A stretch of 64,000 bases of DNA from Hymenobacter lucidus (GCF_020447265.1 NZ_JAJADR010000006.1:186001-250000); one strand, 5' to 3'. Shown: positions 32,048 through 40,815, numbered from the stretch's first letter. The notes: generated from the letters alone by a model not told the origin. Made by a program: numbers and translations.

Positions 32048-33064
32048 CTACACCCGGAATAAGTCAACCAGCGCGTTGATCTGCTCTTCGGTGCCCAGTA
32101 CCAGCAGCACGTCGCCGTGGGTGGGGCGGGTGTCGGCGCTGGGGCTCACCAGAAACTCGCCGGTATATTGCTTCAGGCCGATGACGGTGGCGCCGGTGCG
32201 GGAGCGGATATCCAGCTCCCGAATGCTGAGGCCCTGCCACTCGCGCCGGATTTCGCGGTAGCTCAGCTCCTCCAGCCGCAGCTTATTGGGGCCCAGGCCG
32301 TTCATCATCTCCAGAAACCGGATTACCTCGGGCCGCATCACCAGATTGGCCATGTGAGAGCCCCCGATTTCGTCGGGCATCACCACCGAATCGGCCCCGG
32401 CGCGCAGCAGCTTGCTTTCACTGGTTTTGAGGCTGGCCCGGGCAATGATTTTCAGATTCGGGTTCAATTCGCGGGCCGTGAGGGCCACGAATACGTTGTC
32501 GGCATCCTTGGGCAGGGCCGTAATCAGGGCCCGGGCCCGGCGGATACCGGCGGCCAGCAGAGTTTCGTCGGTGGTGGCGTCGCCGAGCACCACCGGAATG
32601 GCCTCGCCGTGCTCGGAGGCGTCGCGCACCAGCTCCTGACTTTGTTCCACTACTACCACCGTGGCCCCGTTGGCGCGCAGCTCGTGGTAGGCCTTGCTGC
32701 CGTTGCGCCCGAAGCCGCACACAATGACGTGGTCCTGGTAGCCGCGGATTTCCTGGTCGGTTTTGAACATCTTGAAAATAGTACGCAGCTCGCCGTCAAA
32801 GATATAGGTAGTCAGCACCGAGACGAGGTAGGCAATGACCAGCAGGTTGAAGAAAATGTAGACCGATACGAACAGTCGCCCCGCCGTCGACAGCGGGTGC
32901 AGTTCCCCGAAACCAACCGTGGAAATGGTAATCATGGTCATGTAGAGCGCATCGAGCAGGCCATAGCCCTCGATGGTCATGAAGCCCACGATACCCGTCG
33001 CAAACCCGCCCACGGTCAGCAGCAACGCCAGGACAAAGCGGCTCAGGTTAGCGCGTTTCCACAT
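32048..33064 (-). CDS. Potassium channel with RCK (TrkA-N and TrkA-C) domains
   Basis: A 338-residue channel. Two transmembrane helices (FVLALLLTVGGFATGIVGF and LFVSVYIFFNLLVIAYLVSVL) flank a pore helix and the selectivity filter TISTVGFGE. From about residue 110 the RCK domain begins with HVIVCGFGRNG (Rossmann fold) and GDATTDETLLAAGI; the C-terminal lobe ends SADTRPTHGDVLLVLGTEEQINAL. It is a ligand-gated K+ channel like MthK, probably Ca2+- or nucleotide-regulated. The ATG at 33064 is a good start. It follows dnaG on the same strand after 86 bp. Confidence 0.92.
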   Translation of the reverse strand: MWKRANLSRFVLALLLTVGGFATGIVGFMTIEGYGLLDALYMTMITISTVGFGELHPLSTAGRLFVSVYIFFNLLVIAYLVSVLTTYIFDGELRTIFKMFKTDQEIRGYQDHVIVCGFGRNGSKAYHELRANGATVVVVEQSQELVRDASEHGEAIPVVLGDATTDETLLAAGIRRARALITALPKDADNVFVALTARELNPNLKIIARASLKTSESKLLRAGADSVVMPDEIGGSHMANLVMRPEVIRFLEMMNGLGPNKLRLEELSYREIRREWQGLSIRELDIRSRTGATVIGLKQYTGEFLVSPSADTRPTHGDVLLVLGTEEQINALVDLFRV

Positions 33065-33150
33065 TTCATTTATCGATCATAAGATTCCGGCAATACTACA
33101 TTTTCTAACAGCCCATTACATCACGACTGTTAATTGATAAATGATCAATG

Positions 33151-35235
33151 TCAATTGGCACCGCGCGGGATGACGGTGCCGAGCATATTGCCCAACTCGT
33201 CGTCCATCTTCTTGAGCAGCTTGATGGTGTGCAGCGTTTCCATCAGGGCCAGCTCGTCCATGGGATGGCGCAGGGCTTCGAGGCGAATGGACAGCTCGTT
33301 CTGCACGTTCACCTTGTTGAGGCGCAGAATGGCGTTGTCGCAAGCCTGCTGAAGCTGGTCAATTTCGCGGGGTACGTAGATCTGGTGGGTGCTCCAGTTG
33401 GGGCTCAGCTCGTACTTTTCGGTGGCCAGGTCACTGACCATCATTCGAATATCACTGCGGGTGTGCTGAATGAAGGTGCGTACCTCGGGCCAGCGGCCTT
33501 CTTCCAGCTCCTGGCGGCAGAGGTGCATCAGGTCGGCGTAAATCGGGGTCTTGATGGGCGTTTCCTCCAGCTGCCCTAGGATGTACTGGGCCACGGCTAT
33601 TTCCTCGGTGAGGGGCTGGGCGGCATAGAGCAGCAGCAGGCGTACCACTTCCCGCTCACTGGCCTGCAGCACGTCGGGCACGGGCTCCACGTCGGTATCC
33701 GCCGCGCTGCCGCCGGCAGCGGCCAGCTCGTCGGACGTGGCGCCGTACATGGCCATTTCGGCCTCTTCCTCGGGACTGAGGCTGGTTGTTGGCGGTTGGC
33801 GGTTGGTTGTTGGGGCAGAATACGGACGGCTGCTGGCCCCGCTCCCACCGCTACTCTGGCCGCTGCCGCTGCTGTTGCCCTGCTGGCCCGGGGCGGCGCG
33901 CTGCGAATCTTTCTTAACGAGCTTGTTGTACTCGGTAATGAGCACCTGCTCGTCGATGCTGAAGGTAGTACTGGTTTGCTGCAAAAACACCTGCCGCTTG
34001 ATCGGGTCGGGCACTTTGGCAATGCTTTGGAGCACTTCCCGAATGGCTTCCGCCTTCTTCACCGGGTCGTGGGCCGCTTCCTGCGACACGATGCGGGTTT
34101 TGAAGGTGATAAAGTCCTGGCTGTTCTTTTCGAGGTAGTCCTTGAAGCGCTGGTCGCCGACTTTGCGGATATAGCTGTCCGGGTCGTCGCCGTCGGGAAA
34201 GAGCACCACGCGCACGTTCAGGGCGCCTTCGAGCAGCATGTCGATGCCGCGCAGCGAGGCCCGGATGCCGGCCGCGTCGCCGTCGTAGAGCACCGTCACG
34301 TTGTCGGTATAGCGCCCGATAAGGCGAATCTGGCTTTCGGTGAGCGAGGTACCCGACGAGGCCACCACGTTTTTGATGCCGCCCTGGTGCAAGCTCAGCA
34401 CGTCGAGGTAGCCTTCCACGAGGTAGCACACTTCCTCGGTCCGGATGGCCTGCCGCGCCTGAAACAGCCCGTAGAGCACATCCGACTTGTGGTAGATGTC
34501 CGACTCGGGCGAGTTGAGGTACTTGGCCGTCTTGTCGTTGGCTTTCAGCGTGCGGGCCCCGAAGCCAATAACGCGGCCCGACACGTTGTGAATCGGGAAC
34601 ATGACCCGGCCCCGGAACCGGTCGTAGCGCCGACCCGAGTCTTTGCCCTGCTCATCCTCGCGGATAATGGTCAGGCCGGTTTTCTCCAGGTACTTCGCCT
34701 CGAAGCCTTCTTTCTGAGCCGATTTCAGCAGATCGTCCCACTGGTCGAGCGAGTAACCCAGCTCGAAGGTTTTGATGGTGGTCTGGTTCAGGCCGCGCTG
34801 CATCAGGTAGCTCAGCCCGATACTCTCGCCTTCCTCCGTTTCGTGGAGCAGCTTCTGGTAGTGGTCCTTGGCCCAGTTGGAGACGATAAACTGCGAGTCC
34901 TTCTCATTCTGGACGAGCTGCTCCTCGGGCGTTTTTTCCTCCTCCTGAATATCGATGCTGTACTTTTTGGCCAGGTACTTCAGGGCCTCCACGTAGCTGG
35001 TGCCCTCGATATCCATGATAAACTGTACCACCCCGCCGGCCTTGCCGCAGCCGAAGCACTTATAGAGCCCCTTGGCCGGCGCCACCGAAAAGCTTGGCGA
35101 CTTTTCGTGGTGAAACGGGCAGCAGGCCCACATATTCTGACCCTTGCGCTTCAGGGTCACGAAGTCACCCACCACCTCCACAATATCGGCGTGGTGAATG
35201 ATCTGGTCAACGGTTTCTTTGGGGATACGAGCCAA
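33151..35235 (-). CDS. dnaG: DNA primase DnaG
   Basis: A 694-residue primase. The N-terminal zinc-binding domain has CPFHHEKSPSFS and CFGCGKAGG (ligands Cys39, His42, Cys60, Cys63). The TOPRIM catalytic domain includes YLVEGYLDVLSL and VLYDGDAAGIRA. A flexible linker at about 445-500 is Ser/Gly/Gln-rich, then a C-terminal helicase-binding domain of about 150 residues. The start is TTG at 35235 (MARIPKETVDQI, the family N-terminus); no ATG is nearby. A TACCTTCG sequence, one base off the -7 consensus, lies at 35282-35289. Makes RNA primers at the replication fork. Confidence 0.97.
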   Translation of the reverse strand: MARIPKETVDQIIHHADIVEVVGDFVTLKRKGQNMWACCPFHHEKSPSFSVAPAKGLYKCFGCGKAGGVVQFIMDIEGTSYVEALKYLAKKYSIDIQEEEKTPEEQLVQNEKDSQFIVSNWAKDHYQKLLHETEEGESIGLSYLMQRGLNQTTIKTFELGYSLDQWDDLLKSAQKEGFEAKYLEKTGLTIIREDEQGKDSGRRYDRFRGRVMFPIHNVSGRVIGFGARTLKANDKTAKYLNSPESDIYHKSDVLYGLFQARQAIRTEEVCYLVEGYLDVLSLHQGGIKNVVASSGTSLTESQIRLIGRYTDNVTVLYDGDAAGIRASLRGIDMLLEGALNVRVVLFPDGDDPDSYIRKVGDQRFKDYLEKNSQDFITFKTRIVSQEAAHDPVKKAEAIREVLQSIAKVPDPIKRQVFLQQTSTTFSIDEQVLITEYNKLVKKDSQRAAPGQQGNSSGSGQSSGGSGASSRPYSAPTTNRQPPTTSLSPEEEAEMAMYGATSDELAAAGGSAADTDVEPVPDVLQASEREVVRLLLLYAAQPLTEEIAVAQYILGQLEETPIKTPIYADLMHLCRQELEEGRWPEVRTFIQHTRSDIRMMVSDLATEKYELSPNWSTHQIYVPREIDQLQQACDNAILRLNKVNVQNELSIRLEALRHPMDELALMETLHTIKLLKKMDDELGNMLGTVIPRGAN

Positions 35236-35324
35236 GGGTACTTAGGGGCAACAGGGTTTTACAGGAAGCGAAACGGGACAACGAAGGTACGAGGTTCGGG
35301 GGCCGAAATGGTTGTTTTCGTTTT

Positions 35325-35436
35325 GGATGCAGAGAGGCAACCTTGTATCTCAATCGTTGAACAATTGAACCCGCATATTACAATAACAGAACAACGCCCA
35401 GCACCGATTGAGACGCAAGGTTGCCTCTCTGCATCC
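35325..35436. repeat. 32-bp inverted repeat, GAGACGCA family
   Basis: Arms 35325-35356 and 35405-35436, 32 bp each with two mismatches, separated by 48 bp. The words GAGACGCAAGG and CTCTCTGCATCC relate it to the element at 359-442. It lies in the 455-bp gap upstream of dnaG; the rest of that gap (35437-35690) shows only a short GGCGGCC-rich stretch and no gene. Confidence 0.8.
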
Positions 35437-35690
35437 CGGCCAAAATAGAGAAAGGCGGCCCCTGCTCGTGCAGAGGCCGCCTTCCGAAGGATTGTCAGCC
35501 GCGTTTCGCCCGGCGGCGGCTGACGTTTTCTGCCCGATTGTGGGCGCGACACTCACCAGCGCGCCCCCAAAACGCCCGGAGCCGTTGCAGCGACTCCTAA
35601 GGCGTGGCAGATTGCCGGGTTACTCTTTTTACTACCGATAATGTGCGGCAGAAGGTTGCGAAAAAGTCAATCTTCTATGAAGATTACAAG

Positions 35691-36545
35691 CTACTTAGCC
35701 TTGCGGATGTAGATGTTGCCCATCAGGGACTTCATCATGATTTCCGCGCCGCCGCCGTTGAGCTTGCCGTAAGTCCAGCCGTCGGCGTTGAGGCGGTAGA
35801 CCCCGTTCTGGGTGGTGCGGCTCACCTTGGCCGGGCTTTTATCCGTTACTAGGTCGAAGTCGCTGTAGATTTCGCCCTGGTCCGACTTAAGCTTCAGCGC
35901 GGCTTTGGCCGAGGCGGGCAGCGTCACGTCTACTTCGCCGTTTACGGTGGAAAAGGCCATTGGTGAGCCGCCGGTTACCGATTTGAAGGTGGCTTTGATA
36001 GCGCCGTTCACCGTGTTGGCCACGGCCGAGCCCGCTACCTGCCGCAGCACCACGTCGCCGTTCACGTTGCTCACTTCCAGCTCCCCCGTCACGTTTTCGA
36101 CGAGAATGTCGCCGTCGTTTACGGTCCCGATCTGTAGCGAGAAGCGCTGGGGCACTTTAATGGTCAGGTTGGTGGGCTGCTGCCAGGAGTTCGAATTGAT
36201 GGTCACGCGGTTGTCGTTTTCCTCGGCCGTCACGTCGAAGCCGGCTTTGCCGGAAATGCGCCGCATACCGCCGCTTTCCCGGGGCTTGTCGTCCTCGTCG
36301 TCCCGGCCGCGGGCTTTGGTGCTGGCGTCGATGATGACGTCTTTGCCACTGTAGCCCAGCACGGTGATGGAGCCATTCACGGTTTTGACTTTGAGCAGGC
36401 CGGGCTTGCCAGGTGAGCTGAGCGGCACCACCAGCTGCTCCTTATTCTGGGCCAAAACGGCGCCGGCCGTCAGCAAGAGTAAGGCCGTAAGGTAGATGCG
36501 CAGGGCGTGGCAGTTGGGCACCAGCCGGTATGGAGGGGTTTTCAT
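35691..36545 (-). CDS. Secreted DUF4097 (beta-helix-like) protein, second copy
   Basis: A 284-residue exported protein. The mature chain is built of DUF4097 beta-repeats: LLKVKTVNGSITVLGYSGKDV, LEVSNVNGDVVLRQVAG, SAVANTVNGAIKATFKSV and FSTVNGEVDVTLPAS. A charged stretch, DDEDDKPRESGG, interrupts the first third. The family is common in Bacteroidota and often lies in sigma/anti-sigma operons; its ligand is unknown. The ATG at 36545 overlaps the upstream stop by one base (TAATG), so it is cotranslated with the preceding DUF4097 gene. Last gene of the operon. Confidence 0.83.
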   Translation of the reverse strand: MKTPPYRLVPNCHALRIYLTALLLLTAGAVLAQNKEQLVVPLSSPGKPGLLKVKTVNGSITVLGYSGKDVIIDASTKARGRDDEDDKPRESGGMRRISGKAGFDVTAEENDNRVTINSNSWQQPTNLTIKVPQRFSLQIGTVNDGDILVENVTGELEVSNVNGDVVLRQVAGSAVANTVNGAIKATFKSVTGGSPMAFSTVNGEVDVTLPASAKAALKLKSDQGEIYSDFDLVTDKSPAKVSRTTQNGVYRLNADGWTYGKLNGGGAEIMMKSLMGNIYIRKAK

Positions 36546-37411
36546 TAGGGTTTGCGTTTGATGGTCACGTCGCCGTTCAGGGTTTCGAAACGGAAGTCGT
36601 TGCCGCCCTTGCCCAGCCGCACAGCCGTGCCTTTGGAGAGTTTGTACTTGGTGCCGCCGGTGGTGCTTTGCTTGTTCTGCACTACTTGTACCGGTAGGCT
36701 TTCCACGTTGGGAAAGTCGGTGAGCAGCTCGCCGTGCATGCTCTTGAAGTGCACGTCGGCGGCCACGTCGGCCGGGTAGGTCACCTTAATGTCGCCGTTG
36801 ATGGTGCTGTAGGAGCAGTTGCCGGCCGGGCTGCTTAGGTAGGCGGCCTCCACGTCACCGTTGATGGTGCGGGCGTCGGTGATGCCTTGCACGTTTTTGA
36901 GCGTCACGGCCCCGTTGATGTTGTGAGCCTTCAGCCGGCCGCTCACATCCTCCACCGTCACGGCCCCGTTGTTGATGGTAGAAACCACGAGGCTCATCTG
37001 GGCCGGCACCTTCACCACGTAGTCAAACGAGTAGTGGTACTCAATGTCGCGGTGGTTCTGGTTGCGGTGGTTGCGGGGCCGGGCATCGAAGGGGCCGGCC
37101 AGGTAAGCCACAATGCTGTCGTTGCGCTGGGTGAAGCCGAGCACGGCTTCCTTTTTGCCCAGCTCCAGGGTTTGCGCATCGTCGGCCCGGATGATGCGGG
37201 TAATTTCAAGCACGACTTTGTTGCCTGAGTAGCCCTGCACCCGCACGCCGCCGTCGATGTTGTAGATGGCCAGCACGCTGCGGCCGGGGTCGGAAGTAAG
37301 GGTAAACTCCCGGGTAATCTGCTCTTTGAACTCGCGGCTCTGGGCCTTGGCCTGGCAGCTAGACAGCAGTACCAGCAGGGTCAGCAGGCTGAGGGGTGTA
37401 ATCCGTTTCAT
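36545..37411 (-). CDS. Secreted DUF4097 lipoprotein-like protein, first copy
   Basis: A 288-residue protein with a lipoprotein-type signal (LLVLLSSC). DUF4097 repeats recur: VLAIYNIDGGVRVQGYSGNKVVLEI, VVSTINNGAVTVEDVSG, LKAHNINGAVTLKNVQG and YSTINGDIKVTYPAD. A His/Asn-rich stretch, NHRNQNHRDIEYHYSF, interrupts the repeats. Together with the second copy it is probably a surface or periplasmic module. Its first 53 bp overlap the 3' end of the anti-sigma gene (37359-37411). Confidence 0.85.
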   Translation of the reverse strand: MKRITPLSLLTLLVLLSSCQAKAQSREFKEQITREFTLTSDPGRSVLAIYNIDGGVRVQGYSGNKVVLEITRIIRADDAQTLELGKKEAVLGFTQRNDSIVAYLAGPFDARPRNHRNQNHRDIEYHYSFDYVVKVPAQMSLVVSTINNGAVTVEDVSGRLKAHNINGAVTLKNVQGITDARTINGDVEAAYLSSPAGNCSYSTINGDIKVTYPADVAADVHFKSMHGELLTDFPNVESLPVQVVQNKQSTTGGTKYKLSKGTAVRLGKGGNDFRFETLNGDVTIKRKP

Positions 37412-38285
37412 GGTAGGGTTCAGTGGTTGAGGGCGCGGCAGGCCGGCCGTTGGAGAGGTTTTTCAGACTTTCTTCAATCTTACTTTTTACCGCTTTATTC
37501 AGGCCGGGCTGATTGAGCAGGCGGCGCAGGGGCTGCACCGAGCGGCGCTCCTGGAGCTGCACCATCACATCGGCCAGCGCCGACTGCACCAGCGGCGAAT
37601 CCTGGTTCTTGAGGGCTTTTACCAGCCCCAGACGCACGTTGGGCTCGTGGGCCAGCTGGGCCAGGGCTTCGAGGGTAGCCAGACGCACATTCACGTTTTC
37701 GTCGTGGTTGAGCGTGCTCAGCAAGGCATCCACCACCCGGTCGTTGGCCCCGCTCAGCTCCTTGGTGTAGCTCACGGCCCGCAGCCGCTCGGTGGCCGAA
37801 GGGTTTTCGATGAGCGACAACAGCATCACCTGCCGCATCTGCTCCACTTGGCTCGTCAGGGCCGCCAGCTGCTGCTGATCGGCAGTAGCGGGAGCCACAG
37901 CTTTGGGCGAGCTATTCAGCCAGTAGCCGGCCACAAGGCCCATCACCAGCAGCCCCAGCCCGTAGGCCAGCCGCAGCGCCGAACCAGGTACCAGCCACGC
38001 CTGCATTTTCTCCCAAATACCAGTAAGGGAAAACGTGGGCTTGGCGGCTTCTTCTTCCTTGTAGGCGGCCAGCATCGAGTAAAAGGCCGGGCGCAGGTTT
38101 TCGCTCGGCTCGGGCACCGGCACGGCACCCAGCGTGTGCCACACTTGCCGCAGCGCCTGCAATTCCTCCTGGCAACCGGCGCAGTGAGCTAGGTGGGCTT
38201 CCACGCGGGTCTGCTCTTCGGCCGGCAACTCTTTGCTCAGATAATCCAATAGCTCTTGCTGAGCCTGTTCACAGTTCATGTCCAT
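37359..38285 (-). CDS. Anti-sigma factor with zinc finger and HEAT-like domain
   Basis: A 308-residue protein. An N-terminal putative zinc-finger (MNCEQAQQELLDYLSKELPAEEQTRVEAHLAHCAGCQ, HxxxCxxC) is the ZAS domain of anti-sigma factors; a transmembrane helix follows near 110-130 (LAYGLGLLVMGLVAGYWL); the C-terminal periplasmic half has HEAT-like repeats (VNVRLATLEALAQLAHEPNVRLGLVKAL). ATG at 38285 or 38279 (MNCEQ) are both acceptable; the TTG at 38300 is unlikely. It lies 4-10 bp after the sigma gene and overlaps the DUF4097 gene. It would hold the adjacent ECF sigma factor at the membrane until an envelope signal is sensed. Confidence 0.85.
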   Translation of the reverse strand: MDMNCEQAQQELLDYLSKELPAEEQTRVEAHLAHCAGCQEELQALRQVWHTLGAVPVPEPSENLRPAFYSMLAAYKEEEAAKPTFSLTGIWEKMQAWLVPGSALRLAYGLGLLVMGLVAGYWLNSSPKAVAPATADQQQLAALTSQVEQMRQVMLLSLIENPSATERLRAVSYTKELSGANDRVVDALLSTLNHDENVNVRLATLEALAQLAHEPNVRLGLVKALKNQDSPLVQSALADVMVQLQERRSVQPLRRLLNQPGLNKAVKSKIEESLKNLSNGRPAAPSTTEPYHETDYTPQPADPAGTAV

Positions 38286-38289
38286 CCCG

Positions 38290-38892
38290 TCAGTTTTCAA
38301 TGCGCAGGTAAATGGTTTTCAGCTCGTTCATAGCCCGGTGCACCCGCACTTTCACCGCGCCTTCGGTCGTATTCAACACCCGTGCTATTTCCCCGTACTT
38401 CAGCTCCTGAAACCGGCTCAGAATCAACACTTCGCGGTTTTCGGCGCTCAGGTGGCTCAGCGCTTGGTGCAGGGTAGCTACTTCCTGCTCGCGCTGCAGG
38501 CTCTCGTCGGCCTGGGTGCCCCCGCCTATCTTCTCGGCAAAGTCGGCCACGTCGGCGTGGTGGGTGCTGTGGCGATTCTTCTTGATGTGGTCGGCCAGTA
38601 CGTTGCGGGCCAAATGGTACATCCAGGTACGAAACTCGCCGTCGGCCGTGTAGGTGTGCCGGTACTTGAGCATCCGGTAAAACACGGTCTGCACCAGGTC
38701 TTCGCTGGTATCGGCGCGCCCCAGCATGTGGTAGAGAAAGCCGAAGAGCTTGCGGTGGTACCGCTCGAAGAGCAGGCCCATTCGGTCCACGTCGCCGGCT
38801 TTTACCCGGAGCATAAGCGCATTGTCAGTAAGCGAGTCCAACCGGGCTGAAGGTAGGTAGTGAAGGTTATTTGATTGTGGACACCGCGCCAC
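38290..38892 (-). CDS. ECF-type RNA polymerase sigma factor (operon leader)
   Basis: A 200-residue sigma factor. Region 2 runs through MLRVKAGDVDRMGLLFERYHRKLFGFLYHML, DTSEDLVQTVFYRMLKYR and EFRTWMYHLARNVL; region 4 is FQELKYGEIARVLNTTEGAVKVRVHRAMNELK. The start is uncertain: GTG 38892 gives an N-terminal extension; ATG 38814 begins directly at MLRVKAGD and is a good alternative. It leads a four-gene operon (sigma, anti-sigma, two DUF4097). Likely targets are this operon and other envelope genes. Divergent from mrp. Confidence 0.85.
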   Translation of the reverse strand: MARCPQSNNLHYLPSARLDSLTDNALMLRVKAGDVDRMGLLFERYHRKLFGFLYHMLGRADTSEDLVQTVFYRMLKYRHTYTADGEFRTWMYHLARNVLADHIKKNRHSTHHADVADFAEKIGGGTQADESLQREQEVATLHQALSHLSAENREVLILSRFQELKYGEIARVLNTTEGAVKVRVHRAMNELKTIYLRIEN

Positions 38893-38957
38893 AACGGGAA
38901 GGTTACAGCAAAGCAGGAATTATTTTTCTGGAAACTGTTATTGCCAGACCCGGACCC

Positions 38958-39124
38958 GTCATCCTTGATCTGGCGTCCGCCTGCGCAGGACCTTCCTCGC
39001 CTACCCCACCGCAGCATTGCTAACGCATCAGACCTTTCTGTTATAGCACGACAAAAGGGCTTCGTGCATTGAATTACGTTTGTCACTCAGGTGAGGACAG
39101 GCTTTCACTTCGTTCAGGATGAGA
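38958..39124. repeat. Interspersed palindromic element, copy F
   Basis: Left end GTCATCCTTGATCTGGCGTCCGC...AGGACCTTCCTCGCCTACCCCACC and right end CACTCAGGTGAGGACAGG...TTCAGGATGAG. The internal hairpin has decayed (ACCTTTCTG...AAAAGGGCTT). Unlike most copies, it lies in a divergent promoter region, between the ECF sigma gene and mrp (338-bp gap). Confidence 0.8.
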
Positions 39125-39196
39125 GACGAAAAGCGAATAGCTCTGCTATAAAACTTACTCTTCCGCGTCCGGTAACTTCCGCCCGCATTTCCGGGT

Positions 39197-39204
39197 TATC
39201 TTTG
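39197..39204 (+). promoter_or_regulatory. Putative -7 box of the mrp promoter
   Basis: TATCTTTG, an exact TAnnTTTG match, 26 bp upstream of the ATG. Confidence 0.6.
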
Positions 39205-39230
39205 CAGTCCGCATTCTGCATTCCTGACCT

Positions 39231-40334
39231 ATGGCTATTACCAAAGAAGACGTCCTCAAGGCCCTCAGCTACGTGGAAGAGCCCGATCTGGGCAAAGACC
39301 TCGTGACCCTCAACATGATTGAGGACGTGCATATCGACGGCAAAACCGTCTCGTTTTCCGTCATTCTCACCACGCCCGCTTGTCCGCTCAAGGAGCTGAT
39401 TCATAACGCCTGCGTGCGCGCCATCCACACGATGGTGGATAAGGACGCGGACGTGAAAGTGAACCTGACCTCGCGCGTGACGACGGCCCGGGCCGCCAAC
39501 TCGGCCGTGCTCAAGGGCGTCAAAAACATCATTGCCATTGCCTCGGGCAAAGGGGGCGTGGGCAAAAGCACCGTTACGGCCAACTTGGCCATTGCCCTGG
39601 CCCGCACCGGCGCCAAAGTGGGCCTCGTCGATGCCGACATTTCCGGCCCCAGCATGCCGCTCATGTTTGGTGTGGAAGATGCCCGCCCACACGTATTCCA
39701 GGGCCCCGACGGCCGCAACCTGATTCAGCCCATCGAGAAGTTCGGCGTCAAGCTGATGAGCATCGGCTTCCTGGCCCCTTCCGATAACGCCATCGTGTGG
39801 CGCGGCCCCATGGCCTCGTCGGCCCTGAAACAGTTTATCACCGAAGTGCAGTGGGACGACCTGGACTACCTGCTCATCGACATGCCCCCCGGAACCTCCG
39901 ACATCCACCTCACGCTGGTACAAACGGTGCCCGTTACTGGCGCCCTCATCGTGACCACACCGCAGAAAGTGGCTCTGGCCGATGCTCAGAAGGGGCTGCA
40001 GATGTTCCGCCAGCCCCAGATCAACGTGCCGGTGCTGGGCATTGTGGAGAATATGGCCTGGTTTACGCCCGCCGAATTGCCCGACAACCGCTACTTCATC
40101 TTCGGCGAAGGCGGTGGCAAGGCTCTGGCCGACAAGCACGAAGTAGCCCTGCTGGGCCAGATTCCGCTGGTGCAGAGCATCCGCGAAAACGGCGACTTCG
40201 GCACGCCCGCCATTACCCAGCCCGGTACGCCGGCCGCCGCATTGTTTGAGCAGCTAGCCGAGGAGCTGGCCCGGCAGGTATCCATTCGCAACGCCGTAGC
40301 ACCCCGCACGCAGGTGGTGGAAATGAAGTCGTAA
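39231..40334 (+). CDS. mrp: Mrp/ApbC family iron-sulfur cluster carrier ATPase
   Basis: A 367-residue P-loop NTPase. An N-terminal DUF59/MIP18-like domain (DVLKALSYVEEPDLGKDLVTLNMIEDV, about 5-85) is fused to a ParA/MinD-like ATPase: Walker A IASGKGGVGKSTV (about 103), VDADISGPSMPLMFG and LIDMPPGTSDIHLT. This layout fits the Mrp carriers that deliver Fe-S clusters to apoproteins. The CxxC that often binds the cluster is not obvious here, but the group is variable. Own -7 box at 39197. The NifU-like gene follows after 131 bp, so both serve Fe-S metabolism though each has its own promoter. Confidence 0.93.
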   Translation: MAITKEDVLKALSYVEEPDLGKDLVTLNMIEDVHIDGKTVSFSVILTTPACPLKELIHNACVRAIHTMVDKDADVKVNLTSRVTTARAANSAVLKGVKNIIAIASGKGGVGKSTVTANLAIALARTGAKVGLVDADISGPSMPLMFGVEDARPHVFQGPDGRNLIQPIEKFGVKLMSIGFLAPSDNAIVWRGPMASSALKQFITEVQWDDLDYLLIDMPPGTSDIHLTLVQTVPVTGALIVTTPQKVALADAQKGLQMFRQPQINVPVLGIVENMAWFTPAELPDNRYFIFGEGGGKALADKHEVALLGQIPLVQSIRENGDFGTPAITQPGTPAAALFEQLAEELARQVSIRNAVAPRTQVVEMKS

Positions 40335-40414
40335 CCGCCGGCTGACGCACTTTAGCCGCGGGCCGGCAACTTTGCTGCCGCGCCGGCTGTTACCTTTCAG
40401 GCCGCCAAAAAGCC

Positions 40415-40422
40415 TATCTTTG
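40415..40422 (+). promoter_or_regulatory. Putative -7 box of the NifU-like gene
   Basis: TATCTTTG, exact TAnnTTTG match, 43 bp upstream of the ATG. Confidence 0.55.
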
Positions 40423-40465
40423 CTTCTATTTCACTGATGCCGGCGTCAGTGCCAATTCCTTCCGA

Positions 40466-40798
40466 ATGAATTCTTCCGCAGTTCTTGAGCACCCTTTGCT
40501 GGCCCGCGTTGAGCAGGCCCTCGACACGATTCGCCCCTACCTGGCGGCCGACGGCGGCAACGTGCGCGTGCTCGACATTACCGACGAGCTGGTGCTCCAG
40601 CTGGAGCTGCTGGGCGCCTGCGGCACCTGCCCCATGTCGCCGATGACGCTCAAAGCCGGCGTGGAAGAGTCGGTGAAGAAAGCCGTGCCCGAAATCGTGC
40701 GGGTAGAGGCCATCAACGGTACCTCCATGGCCGAGCAGCCCGCCGGCCAGACCGGCCACCCCGTGTCGCCGGCCCCGGTGCCCACGCCGGAGTTTTAG
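40466..40798 (+). CDS. NifU-like C-terminal domain protein (NfuA-type scaffold)
   Basis: A 110-residue protein consisting of the NifU C-terminal scaffold domain. ARVEQALDTIRPYLAADGGNVRV opens it and LLGACGTCPMSPMTL holds the CxxC that binds a [4Fe-4S] cluster, followed by VKKAVPEIVRVEAIN. A Pro/Thr-rich tail of about 20 residues lies after the domain. Works in Fe-S cluster assembly or transfer, in keeping with the neighbouring mrp. The ATG at 40466 and the terminator at 40816 fit a monocistronic transcript. Confidence 0.93.
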   Translation: MNSSAVLEHPLLARVEQALDTIRPYLAADGGNVRVLDITDELVLQLELLGACGTCPMSPMTLKAGVEESVKKAVPEIVRVEAINGTSMAEQPAGQTGHPVSPAPVPTPEF

Positions 40799-40815
40799 AA
40801 TTCTGTTTTAATTGT

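Noticed and set aside
33796..35448. A 550-residue open frame antisense to dnaG
   Set aside because: Shadow of dnaG; low-complexity Val/Gly/His-rich composition without recognisable domains.
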